A stretch of 64,000 nucleotides of DNA from the NCBI GenBank assembly GCA_020543525.1, contig JAHYIO010000030.1:124001-188000 (forward strand). The letters run 5' to 3'. Made by a program: the position numbers and the translations under genes. Shown piece by piece: positions 37,368 to 47,553 of this stretch. Below the pieces are notes generated by a model that had not been told where the DNA came from, searched no databases, and worked only from the letters and a program-made list of their open reading frames with translations. Each line of letters opens with the position of its first letter. Positions within the stretch are counted from its first letter, which is position 1. The stretch comes from Coriolopsis trogii (taxonomy: Eukaryota > Basidiomycota > Agaricomycetes > Polyporales > Polyporaceae).

Positions 37368-40300
37368 CTAACTTCGCAGTACATCATCGTTCTGATCCTG
37401 TCCCAGCCCACGTATGCTCACGAGCAAGGTAGAAAGACATTTCTCCATGTTATACCCGTTTTCCTCTAGAATCGAGTCAATGGTCTCGCTCTTTGCCGCC
37501 GCGTCCGGTATATCTCTTTCACTTGACTGGTGTTTGTCGAAGGATTGCATGGCGTGCCTGTGGAGCATCTTCCAGAGATATTTGGCTAGGAGTTGCATGT
37601 GCGTTGTATTGTCGCCCCCATGTTTGGCCGCATAATTTAACAAGAACTTGATCCCGTAGAATTCCGGCTGGTCCCAAACTATCTCTGTCGTCAGTGCGAG
37701 GGAGCGTTTCCTGGACAGCTCCTGCGGGTCCGACCCCGCATACAGCTCGTAAAACTCTTCTTTGAGTTTCTGTCTCAGTCTGTCGACTCTCTTGTGGGCA
37801 TCTGGGTTTGCGGCTCCTTTCTTCTTGCCTAGTCGTTTGAGCGTGTCACTGATGTGTTGAAGTTTGTTGTCAGCGCCCCTGTACAAAGCCCAAAGTGCGA
37901 CCCAGCACAACGATTCACGGTCGTGATCGGGAGTGCGCGAGATTGCTTTACCAAATCTCAGCGCGTTCAACACCCTAACCGGCAGAAAACTCAATGTCCC
38001 CTAGATGTCGGGACCACGAAAGTCAGTCAATTGAAATCTACTCGGACTTGTTGCTGACTGACCGTAATGCCGTCACCGGGCCTTTTCTTCTCAATTTGTA
38101 ACCTGGCCATTTCCTCCTCCATATCAGGGGCCGGTAGTAAGGATGCGAACTCGAAGTCCGTTAGAAAGCCTCCCATGTCGTCCGAGCCCGGGCCGAAGTG
38201 CTCAATTTCGATGCCTTCTGCCTGACCTGCCCCTGTCCTCCCTTTCTGAGGAATGTAGGTAGCCAATGCCCGGATCAAAACATTGCCGGCGCTGACATCT
38301 CGATGTAAAGCACCCTGCGAATGGAGCTGGTCCAGTGCTGTACAAATAAGCGTATCAGAGTACAATCCCGGCACACAGGGATGGACTGGATGTCGTACCT
38401 CCAGCTACGTCCCGAAGTGTTGCTACGAGTTCTTCAAGACTCTCCCAATCCCAAATAGGTCTCCCGAATGTGCTGAGCAAAACGCATTGAAGCTGCCTGT
38501 CGATGACGTTGTTGACCACGATCGGTTTCAGAGATTCAAAGCCTCTCAGCCGGCTGACGGATTGATCCCTTCCAGGCTCTGGGTCCGCTTCGTCCGATTT
38601 CATATCGCCCCCTGCAAGAGCTTGCGCAAGTCCCTTTGGAGGAGGAAGGCGGGCAAATGCGAAACGCCTCGCAAATTCCTGATATATCTCGTATTCGGTG
38701 GCGCGACGACTGGTCCTCCAGGATAGCTTCAATATAGATGCAATCGGGGGTTTATTGGGGTCGCGGGGGTCCCGAGCCAACACATGCCAGACCCATGATC
38801 CATGACCGAGGAGAGCTGTGTGCGCCACCCACACGGGTCTCCCGATAGTGGTACAAATGTATGCTCCCTGGATATCCCCTTGAGGAATTTTCACCTCGAA
38901 GCGTGGGTAGTCGTCGCTGATCAACGACTTCTTGCCAGCTCCGACTCGGACTGTCGTCTCATTGTCTTTCCGAGTACTATAACGTGTCCGGGGAGCTTCC
39001 TGAATGCGCTGGGGCCAAGCGTACAGATCGTGGCCTGCGACGACTTTCACAGTAGGATTTTGACCAAGATCCACAGGCGTCATCTCGAAGGTGAGGCGAA
39101 GGATGATGCGAATGAAGGTGCGCAAGCCCGAGCCAGCATCTGAGTCTGCCTGTGCCACTTTGTCGTCGCTGACCGTGGTGATGGGAATGTCCGGAGAGAG
39201 GACTATCCCACAGGGGTCGAAGTATCCAATACAGACACGATGACCGCTGATGAAGATCCCGTACACGAACAGTTGGAACGGTCGCCCCGTGAAGATTAGC
39301 TGGGCGTAGTCGGCTCCTTGAGCTAGCGTCTTCATTGCGTCACCCTTGATCACGGCCTTGCGCTCATCCTCTTTCTCCGAGTCTATCTCAGGTTCCGATC
39401 CTTCGGAGTCATGCTCATTCTCCAAGTCTCCATCACTGATGTCTGAGTCGGACGACTCAAGGTCGAGGTCTCGCATACCAGCAGTAACTTCATCATCGGG
39501 ATCCGAGTCCTCTGCATCACTGGATGGCGCTGTCCCGGAAGCGTCGTTGTCTAACCCCCGCACATCACCCCCAGCTCCTGTACTGGGCACGGAGCCCTTC
39601 AAGTGAGATCTGGCTTTGCTTCGGGTTTCACGAGCCTGGATTTGGCTGCCCCCATGCCTGAGATAAGCTGGCGAGGATTTGTAGCTCGACTTCACTTCAA
39701 TGAATGATGAGCAACTTTTCAAGTGCAAATCCCTTGGAGCTATATCATACGGGCCGTACGGCTTGTTCTTAGCAGGATACTGTGCATGCTTGTTGCTTTT
39801 CCTGCCTGGAATCTCCATGGTCGGTGGCCGGGGAGGTACATCTGCAACGATGAAGTCGGGTTTTTTCCGAAGCGATGTGCCGTAGACCGGGTCGTCGAGA
39901 CTGAGGATTTCCTTGTCTTTCGGTACAATCTGCCGAGTGTGAGGATGCCTGAGTTCTTTGTATGCTTGAGCCTGTATGGTATCCATGATATTGGCCTTCA
40001 GTGTAGTGTGGTAGACGGTGTTTGATTATGAACTGTGTTATGCACTGAATAGTAATTACGCAACATACCAGCGGACCGTAGAGCTCCTGTTCGTTCTTTG
40101 TATCCTTACTGATAGAGATTCTAGCCACAGTCTCCAGCTCCTTGTCACATTCAGTTTTGACATATTTGAGGATCTTGTCGACAGACTTCTCATTGAACGA
40201 GAGAGGCCTCGTGCCAGCGTGATGCCCGCCCCTAGTAGCTGGGAAAGTACCGAGGAACTTGTCGAGGATCTCGGTTTTCTGAGCAAGGATAGTGTTGGCG

Positions 40301-40425
40301 ATGTCGGACCTCAAGTGCTTGCGGAAAGTCTTCGTGTCCACGACCTCTTGAGGGACGTAATTCTGTCCTGAAGCGGCTGATAGGACAACAGGGGAGGTTC
40401 AAGTTGAACCTGGGGCGTAAGACAT
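37368..40425 (-). CDS. FunK1-type fungal protein kinase, copy 2
   Basis: Paralogue of copy 1 and copy 3 with the same exon plan. The N-terminal exon reads NYVPQEVVDTKTFRKHL and then EILDKFLGTFPATRGG. The second large exon starts MDTIQAQAYKELRHPHTRQI and runs without interruption through the FunK1 block GADYAQLIFTGRPFQLFVYG and ISGHRVCIGYFDPCGIVLSP to AGGTTSSPS. The next exon has the catalytic loop ALHRDVSAGNVLI and TDFEFASLLPAP. The last exon starts in GTLSFLPVRVLNALRFGKAI and includes HDRESLCWVALWALYRGADN. An acidic Ser/Asp-rich linker is present. The conserved ATG at 40425 is followed in frame by a TGA at codon 9, before NYVPQ, and no other ATG is available, so the true start is unclear. 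Confidence 0.8.
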
Positions 40426-41939
40426 TGCGAAAGAGTATACGAACTGTTCAAATTATTGGTGCCCATTCTCAATAGCTCCGTCAGCTCTTATATCCTTCTT
40501 GATAGGGTGTGTGTGTACAAGAACGTAGAGACAGAAATCTGAACGTTTCATCGGTCAGTTGTTTGGTGGATACTACGCTATGGTGTTAGCAGCATCATTC
40601 CAAGAGCGACAAACCTTGAGATCCTGTCTAATATCGCGAGTGATCCGCTCACAACGAGCTCCACAAAGGCAGACGTGTTGGAGACGTGAGATGAGCGATT
40701 TACAAGCGCCGTATGCTCGCATCGTGCACCAGAGCTGGTGGTCATGAAGGCCAAACACAGCAAACGCGCATACCGGTGTAACAGTGCCGCAGTGCTTATA
40801 CCGCTGCCGTCTTCGGCCGGGCTGCCCGCGGACCCTAGACTTTCCTGGAACACACCATGTCACCCATGGTAAGCTCCGTGCTCTGTACTATGCGCCATTT
40901 TCATCATATGCTCAGTGAACTTCGAACAGGTTTCAGTTGTGCATACGCTCACCGCCTGTTGCATTTTGATGCCAGCCTGACGAAGTTGAAATTGAACGAA
41001 ACTTACGACTATCTCAGGGTACAAAAGGGGGCGTCACGCTCAGATGTTAAAGTAACAATTGGTTCAGCGCCCTTCGAGATTAGGGTCTCCATACAATCAC
41101 TCGGAAAATGATTCGGAGGGTTGTAGTATGAATCACATAGGGAGAGTCGGACTGGGCTCATACATCAGCCAGCCGGGATAATTGAAGGGCAACACGACCA
41201 CCGGATAGCAGGAAATGACGGATGTCATGCGCGACACAACTTCCGGCGGCCCCCCGGGCGCGATGCGGAGCTCGCCACGTCGAGTTTTCAAGGGTCCACA
41301 ACACCGCGCCCTGGCGGCGCACCGTGACAAAGGCTTCGTTCCAAGGTTACAGACAGCCTGCTGTCTCATTCTCCCCGTCGTGCTCGCTCCATACACTCAC
41401 CTCAGGATTTGTACCCATGAACAAACCATGATAGTACAGACCTTGACTGGCCCTTGGGCGGTGCAGTCGCAGAAAATAACACCCGTGCTCTTCTTGCCCT
41501 TGAGAGGATACGGCCTATTCATTGTGTCGTCAGAAATTCATTTTGACTTCAGGACAATAGATAACGTGTGGATGGGTCTGACGGCGTCGGCGTACATCTA
41601 CCCATAGGAGCTCCGTCATTAGCAAACACAATGTGGAAGTACATATCTCGGGCGCAGCATGCTTTCCGTCCCATGCCCGACGCCTTCTCTTCACTGAGAC
41701 TGTCCGTTTGGTGGCAACAGCGGTTTGCTCATAGGGCCATGGTGCGGCCCGACGAGCAGACTGGCACTGCCATGAGAGTTGAGCAAGAGACAAGCTTGTG
41801 CCGTGGCGCGACCCTGCCACAGGTCAACGCCATAGCTGTAAACGAGGAGGCTTGAGAAGAATGCACGACACCATGTATCCCCGTGCAAGCACTGATTGCG
41901 TGGCATGTCGTCCTCCCTTCCCAGGCGGGGTAGTCAGCG
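40426..41939. other. Accessory stretch without a supported gene
   Basis: About 1.5 kb between FunK1 copy 2 and the FunK1 fragment. Only shadow-type frames are present. A short element at 41721-41757 recurs near 47441 and 47525. Confidence 0.4.
41721..41757 (-). repeat. Short dispersed repeat, copy 1
   Basis: On the minus strand this reads a 30-odd-base segment with the core GGCCGCACCATGGCCCTAT, followed by GAGC. It closely matches 47441-47469 and 47525-47553 on the plus strand. It is probably a fragment of an unrecognised transposable element. Confidence 0.6.
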
Positions 41940-42497
41940 GTTGTGCGCTCTCGAATTGACCGAACGGGGCCGCGGTTGCTTGCCGAGGAGGGACATCTGC
42001 TATGAGGTAGTCTGGCATTTCACAAAGGGGTGTGTCATAGATGGGGTCGTCGAGAGCGAGGTCGTCCGACTCGTCCGAGTCGCGCGTCTCTTTTGGTACA
42101 ATCTGACGAATGTGAGGCTCTACGATCTCAATATACGCTTGCTTCTGGATGATATCCATGATCCTGCTCTATACGCGCGATAGGGAGCACCGAGGGTCAG
42201 CTTTGCACTGCGACGAGACCGAATGGGGACGTACCAGAGGGCCGCGAAGCCTCTTCTCGCTCCGAGCTTCTGTGAGGCCAGAATTCTTCGCTATTCTTCG
42301 CAGGTCGTCACCACAGTGAGCTATGACAATGCTTAGTATTTCGACCTCCTGATCGTGCGAGAGACACCGAGTACTGGCCTGATGTCTCTCTTTGTACCAT
42401 CCTGTGCGGTCCCAAAAAATCTGTCCAGAACCTCCCTTTTGTTGTAGAGAACGGTCCCTTTGAGGTCCGATCCCAGATGCTGGCGGATCCTTGGCAT
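41940..42497 (-). pseudogene. FunK1 N-terminal fragment, frameshifted
   Basis: The segment starts MPRIRQHLGSDLKGTVLYNK and VLDRFFGT, closely matching the start of FunK1 copy 1. The frame then shifts, and homology resumes in another frame at LSHDQEVEILSIVIAHCGDD and EKRLRGPL. After an intron-like gap comes MDIIQKQAYIEIVEPHIRQI and then DDPIYDTPLCEMPDYLIADV. Homology ends near 41970, and unrelated sequence follows. The kinase domain is missing altogether. A truncated, frameshifted pseudogene is the best reading. Confidence 0.8.
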
Positions 42498-42942
42498 GAC
42501 GCGAGATGAGTTCTCCAGGCGGTGTCAGTGCAGAACGTACGAAAGGGGGGAGGGGGGTAGGTCAAACCGAATGCAGGGTTAGAGTGCAGAGGACATACCG
42601 TTCGTTCTGCTGGCGCTGCGCAGCACGTTGACCGCGCCCGAAACACGAGTCCAGCTGCAGTACGCGGCGGCACATGTCACGTCAAACATATCGGCTCGTA
42701 CAGCGCCTGCTGGTATAATAGCACGCCAGCGACTGAGGACAAGGACGACCTCGAGTGGGTGTCAGACCTGTAGAAAGAGCACAGTACGGACCTCTCTTCT
42801 CCACCTGCGACTCTCCAAGTCTATGTACCTATTCCGCGCCCATTCCCTACCCTCTGGCCAGCTGACCTCACCAAACATCGGCGTTCACATCGAGCGTAAA
42901 TGCTTGTGGGCAACATGAAATTGCAGAAATGCGACGCGAGTG

Positions 42943-43045
42943 CAGCAACATGCAGCAACCAATGCAGCGACGTGCAGCGATTGGTGCAGCGACGTGCAGC
43001 ATCAGACGCAGACATGCACCAGAAGCAGACATGTGCAAGGTTGTG

Positions 43046-43050
<5 letters not shown>
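42943..43050. repeat. Short irregular GCAGC-type tandem repeats
   Basis: Several imperfect copies of TGCAGCGACGTGCAGC and related TGCAGCAA units occur in succession just before the AG microsatellite. Confidence 0.7.

Positions 43051-43080
<30 letters not shown>
43051..43080. repeat. AG dinucleotide microsatellite
   Basis: An uninterrupted AG run of about 30 bases, visible directly. It lies about 430 bp beyond the LINE stop codon and may be part of the LINE 3' terminus. Confidence 0.95.
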
Positions 43081-43085
<5 letters not shown>

Positions 43086-43509
43086 CATTTGGTATCGTGG
43101 CAGTGAGGCCGGTTTCGGCCGAAGGTGCCACGTCCGCTTCTACGCTACAGTATCCGAGACTATAGGTGTGTACAGTATGGGTCCGGGTGTGCACTATCGA
43201 TACAGGAACGAGATCGAACAGAAGAGAAGCGACATGCGAGAGACAAGAGGACAGAGCGAGAGGGCGTAAGAGCATGGTAGGCGAGAGGGACAGCGTGTCC
43301 GGGAGGTTGGTGGCAGAAGGGGGAAGGCCCTTCGAGTAGCGACGGGACGAACTAACGCAGCGGTAGTGCTGCGTAGTGTGTGAACTACAGTAGGTATCGT
43401 ACAGAGAGAGGGGAAACGAGATGACCAAAAGAGAGAAAAGTAAGAAGGGTGCAGGCCCAGAGCGAGCGGGGAAAGGAACCGGGATGGGAAAACGGGGGCA
43501 GTGAACCAG

Positions 43510-44322
43510 TCAGGAGGAAGAGGAGAGGTACGCGGTGAAGCGGCCGGTGGCGTCGACGTACTCCAGTACCGCTGCCCGCGCCTTCGGGTCGCCGATGGTG
43601 GTGCGCAGGGAGAGCGGGCCGTCGACTGCGGTGCGCAAGGTGTGGCGGGCGGCGATGAAGCGGCGGCATGTGAGGATGTAGTGGGCCACAGTCTCAGGGA
43701 CATTGCAGACTGGACATAGGGGAGAGTCGACGGCGCGGATGCGAGAGAGGAACCGGTTGAGCCCAACGTGGCCGCTGCGGAGCTGCGACAGGATGCTACA
43801 GTGACGGCGCGGAAGGCCGCGGTGAAGCTTGGTAGCACCGCGCCCCGGGGGCGCGCTGTCGACGACACGTTGAAACCGGCGGCCTTGCGGGGACTCCTCC
43901 CACAGGTGTGTCCACTGATGGTGTAGGTCCTCAGTGTAGCAGTTCCGGACGTTTTCCTGATGCGGCGCGCTGTCGACGACACGTTGAAACCGGCGGCCTT
44001 GCGGGGACTCCTCCCACAGGTGTGTCCACTGATGGTGTAGGTCCTCAGTGTAGCACTTCTGGAGAACGGAGCGGTGGGCACCCAGGGTGTGGAGCGTGGT
44101 GAGGACGGACTTCGGGAGCGTTTGGGAGACCGAGGACTCGTGGCCGTCGGCGGCGAGTTCCGCGTCGTCGTGAGCCTGACAGCGAACGTGCTCGAGTGCG
44201 CCGCAGCCCCGGCCGGGAGCCCAAATGACGCGAAGTCGGAGGGCTGAGGCCGGGTGATGGCGTTGAGCCTCGTCATGAAGAGCCGGACGAGTGGGTCGTC
44301 GGGTTGGGTGGAGAGGGCAGTA
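43510..44322 (-). mobile_element. LINE remnant, C-terminal part of ORF2 (RNase H-like end and Cys/His domain)
   Basis: The minus-strand frame ends in a domain typical of the C-terminus of fungal non-LTR retrotransposon ORF2 proteins. It reads HCSILSQLRSGHVGLNRFLS, then the Cys/His cluster SPLCPVCNVPETVAHYILTC, then RRFIAARHTLRTAV, and stops at 43510. Upstream lies LRLRVIWAPGRGCGALEHVR and AHDDAELAADGHE, which resembles the end of an RNase H domain. The segment is broken at 44322 by a CACTA-like element and continues at 46656. An in-frame 114-bp tandem duplication repeats YTEDLHHQWTHLWEESPQGR. A frameshift between the RNase H halves near 44240 marks it as decayed. Reverse transcriptase is not in the window. 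Confidence 0.78.
43851..44063 (-). repeat. 114-bp in-frame tandem duplication within the LINE
   Basis: The sequence starting at 43851 (GCGCGCTGTCGACGACACG) recurs at 43965, giving a period of 114 bp or exactly 38 codons. About 95 bases of each unit match almost perfectly. The duplicated peptide begins YTEDLHHQWTHLW on the minus strand. Confidence 0.93.
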
Positions 44323-45460
44323 CACTATGGCGCCGGAAACCCTTAATATCTCGCGGTTGTACCCCGAGAATTGTCGGTTCTCCGGTACCACCTTCGTTTT
44401 TTTGCAAACTGTTGATTGTGTGGTCACGTCTCTACCCTGCATTTACGCAGCAAATCCCTTCCCGGCTATTTCCGGGCCTTTGAAGCTCCGCTTCGTTGGA
44501 CTTCACGTCGCAATTTGCGTCCTCTCTCCAACAGGCGTGCGCGTCGTCCCCCCCTGTAAACGTCCTCCTCCCTCGCGGCTTCAAGCTTCGTTGATGTCAT
44601 CACTGGGCCGCAGCGGTGCCTCTGTATTGCGGCGGCATCGCCTCATTGCTTGGAGCTGGTTATATTCTCTGGGCATACTCTGGTACTTGCCCGGCTACAG
44701 ATATCTGGGACTATATCTGGTGGCTCTGTGGTGTCCCTTCTTGTCATGCTTAGTCTTGGGCTGGGTTCTCTGCCGCTTCTAGTATCTTGGAACTTGTAGC
44801 TCTCTGCCTCTGCTGGGTCTCAGTTTGCATCCCGCCATTCTAGTCCCTAAGTCCCTGTGATGAGTTGGTCGCCATACCGATGTTAGTGCTGGCGGCAAAC
44901 GGTACGCACACAAAGCCTGGTATGATATGTTCTTGATCCTGACCAGTGCCAACAGCGGGGGAGCGCTGTGGATGAACTCAGGGTGGCAGCGCTAGTCAGC
45001 ATTTACCATGCGCATCATTGACTGTTGCGCAAGAGGGCAGGGATCTCAATGATGAAGGAGATGTCAATGCTGAGAAGGATGAGGTCATAGTGTCGGGTAC
45101 GGTTCACACTGACAATTGCAAGTAGTGAATGTCTCATTGTTACATGTACTGTACATATGCTCTGTTGTGTCCGATATGTTCCTTACGATGTTCACATACA
45201 CTCTGTGTCTCTATCATATGATATATACTGCCATGTGTTGCCAAATGGTGTGTTAGAATGCCTGATCTTGAGGTGGAACACTGAAATGCCCGCAGAAAGC
45301 AGTCACGGAATCACCTGTTCCGAGTGTCTCATTTCGCTGTGGATTTTGCAGGGTACACGAACATATGCTAACCTTCTATTTTCAGCGGTTTTCGGTGAAT
45401 ATCCTGGGTTACACAGGGGATATGTACAGTGGAAAATCACCGGTACTCACGTCCATAGTG
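44323..45460 (+). mobile_element. CACTA-like non-autonomous element, copy A
   Basis: A 1138-bp element that begins CACTATGGCGCCGG and ends with CCATAGTG, so the termini share an 8-bp perfect inverted repeat starting with CACTA. No transposase domain is visible. The longest frames (163 and 105 codons) have no family likeness. The flanks are GTA on the left and TTG on the right, which is not a duplication as it stands. It is the left arm of a palindrome with copy B. The CACTA/EnSpm assignment rests on the terminal motif and the inferred 3-bp target duplication. Confidence 0.85.
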
Positions 45461-45514
45461 TTGCCCCCGGGTGACCCGCGCCAGCCTCTTAGTCCCGGAC
45501 CGCGCAGCAGCTAC
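45461..45514. other. 54-bp palindrome spacer, apparently inverted LINE sequence
   Basis: This lies between the two CACTA-like copies. It begins TTGCCCCC and ends CAGCTAC. Flipping it gives copy A flanks GTA/GTA and copy B flanks CAA/CAA. It also supplies 18 codons (including the two target sites) that join the LINE frame on either side in phase. Confidence 0.8.
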
Positions 45515-46652
45515 CACTATGGACGTGAGTACCGGTGATTTTCCACTGTACATATCCCCTGTGTAACCCAGGATATTCACCGAAAACCGCTGAAAATAGA
45601 AGGTTAGCATATGTTCGTGTACCCTGCAAAATCCACAGCGAAATGAGACACTCGGAACAGGTGATTCCGTGACTGCTTTCTGCGGGCATTTCAGTGTTCC
45701 ACCTCAAGATCAGGCATTCTAACACACCATTTGGCAACACATGGCAGTATATATCATATGATAGAGACACAGAGTGTATGTGAACATCGTAAGGAACATA
45801 TCGGACACAACAGAGCATATGTACAGTACATGTAACAATGAGACATTCACTACTTGCAATTGTCAGTGTGAACCGTACCCGACACTATGACCTCATCCTT
45901 CTCAGCATTGACATCTCCTTCATCATTGAGATCCCTGCCCTCTTGCGCAACAGTCAATGATGCGCATGGTAAATGCTGACTAGCGCTGCCACCCTGAGTT
46001 CATCCACAGCGCTCCCCCGCTGTTGGCACTGGTCAGGATCAAGAACATATCATACCAGGCTTTGTGTGCGTACCGTTTGCCGCCAGCACTAACATCGGTA
46101 TGGCGACCAACTCATCACAGGGACTTAGGAACTAGAATGGCGGGATGCAAACTGAGACCCAGCAGAGGCAGAGAGCTACAAGTTCCAAGATACTAGAAGC
46201 GGCAGAGAACCCAGCCCAAGACTAAGCATGACAAGAAGGGACACCACAGAGCCACCAGATATAGTCCCAGATATCTGTAGCCGGGCAAGTACCAGAGTAT
46301 GCCCAGAGAATATAACCAGCTCCAAGCAATGAGGCGATGCCGCCGCAATACAGAGGCACCGCTGCGGCCCAGTGATGACATCAACGAAGCTTGAAGCCGC
46401 GAGGGAGGAGGACGTTTACAGGGGGGGACGACACGCACGCCTGTTGGAGAGAGGACGCAAATTGCGACGTGAAGTCCAACGAAGCGGAGCTTCAAAGGCC
46501 CGGAAATAGCCGGGAAGGGATTTGCTGCGTAAATGCAGGGTAGAGACGTGACCACACAATCAACAGTTTGCAAAAAAACGAAGGTGGTACCGGAGAACCG
46601 ACAATTCTCGGGGTACAACCGCAAGATATTAAGGGTTTCCGGCGCCATAGTG
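45515..46652 (-). mobile_element. CACTA-like non-autonomous element, copy B (inverted)
   Basis: The same 1138-bp element as copy A in opposite orientation, with exactly the same length. Only isolated differences are seen, for example C/T in TAATATCTCGCGG versus TAATATCTTGCGG near the outer end. It begins CACTATGGACG at the inner side and ends GGCGCCATAGTG at the outer side. The flanks are TAC (inner) and CAA (outer). The near identity of both copies suggests a recent insertion or homogenisation by gene conversion. Confidence 0.85.
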
Positions 46653-46655
46653 CAA

Positions 46656-46942
46656 GCCAGGAGTGCGCTCAGCCCCAAGGTCATCGCTGCGAGCACGCCA
46701 TCGCGTGCCTGCCGATGGGTGTTGTGCAGCGATGTGTACAACTGGTTGTTTCGTAGTGCAGGCAGTACATGTGCGGTTTGCAGCGACCGGTCATGGGAGT
46801 GCAGCAGTAGGCCACTTAGCCGACGCTCAGACGCTCTGTTTTGCTGGCACTGGCAGGGACCTTCAGCTACTGCTCCTCCATTCTCCAGCCTTCGCGTTAC
46901 TCCCGTGACCACCCCTTTCTCCCCATCCATTACTGCAACCAC
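46656..46942 (-). mobile_element. LINE remnant, continuation beyond the CACTA-like pair
   Basis: On the minus strand the frame is open from 46942 down to the element border and reads NNQLYTSLHNTHRQARDG and then AAMTLGLSALLA. With the spacer flipped and single target sites, it continues in phase through the spacer into TALSTQPDDPLVRL. That layout fits the middle of an RNase H domain. The upstream limit is unclear. Confidence 0.6.
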
Positions 46943-47111
46943 AGAGCTGAAACTCGGTACAAGTGGACAAGCTGCTCAGACTCCAGGTATGTCATGAATC
47001 ATATTTGCCTCCAATCCTGTTGTCCCCTCCACTTTGCCCGCAAGCCTGGTCTTGCGTATGGAGCCAGTGTCCTCGGATTCCTTCACGCATACAACGCACC
47101 CTCCTGTTAGG

Positions 47112-47330
47112 CCCGCCATGGGGCGGCGGCCGCAGTTCAATGGAGCATGGGCTCCAGAGGCTGGCGGCAGCCTGACTGTTGCACTTCTGTGGGCGCGACA
47201 CACATAGGGTGTGCTGGGAGTCATGCGGATGAGTCTACCATGGGGTAGCAGCCGAAGTCCGACGAGGCATGGGCCTCTGAGGCTGGCGGCGACTTGTCCA
47301 TAGTGCATGAAGAGAAAGCCCTCGTTGTAA
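47112..47330. repeat. Imperfect two-unit tandem repeat, about 120 bp period
   Basis: The unit around CCATGGGGCGGCGGCCGCAG with GAGGCTGGCGGCAGC recurs as CCATGGGGTAGCAGCCGAAG with GAGGCTGGCGGCGAC about 120 bp later. The similarity is partial. Confidence 0.6.
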
Positions 47331-47440
47331 GCGGCTGGCAGTGCGTTCCGGGGGTCACTGTCTCTTTACGTGAGCCTATTCATCTTCGCAACCCACACCA
47401 CAAGAGTATGCCTGTCATATAGACACAATGTGGTCGCGTT

Positions 47441-47469
47441 CGCTGGGTCGCACCATGGCCCTATGAGCA
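47441..47469 (+). repeat. Short dispersed repeat, copy 2
   Basis: Reads CGCTGGGTCGCACCATGGCC followed by CTATGAGCA. It matches copy 3 about 84 bp downstream and copy 1 at 41721-41757 in inverse orientation. Confidence 0.7.
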
Positions 47470-47524
47470 ATTTCCGCAGTTGTGTCACTGACCTACAAGC
47501 AGTTGTTATCGCAGTGCACGATCA

Positions 47525-47553
47525 CTCGCTGGGCCGCACCATGGCTCTATGAG
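47525..47553 (+). repeat. Short dispersed repeat, copy 3
   Basis: Reads TCGCTGGGCCGCACCATGGC followed by TCTATGAGC, with single-base differences from copy 2. Confidence 0.7.

Larger units (their letters stand above)
42498..43509. other. Stretch with simple repeats, possible LINE 3' flank
   Basis: No gene is recognised. GCAGC-type short repeats occur at 42943-43050, followed by a long AG microsatellite. This lies downstream of the LINE stop codon on the minus strand, so it may be the LINE 3' region. Confidence 0.4.

Noticed and set aside
43194..44276. 360-codon Ser/Thr/Pro-rich minus-strand frame
   Set aside because: It is an off-frame shadow of the LINE frame over most of its length. Only the part right of about 44240 is LINE frame, before the frameshift.
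45157..45818. Mirror-image 105-109-codon frames on opposite strands as genes
   Set aside because: They are the same sequence in the two arms of the CACTA-like palindrome, reach the element ends and show no protein family likeness.
44323..46652. The palindrome as a single foldback transposon
   Set aside because: Each arm has its own pair of terminal repeats, and outer flanks GTA/CAA give no duplication for the whole unit. Two separate insertions explain the flanks better.
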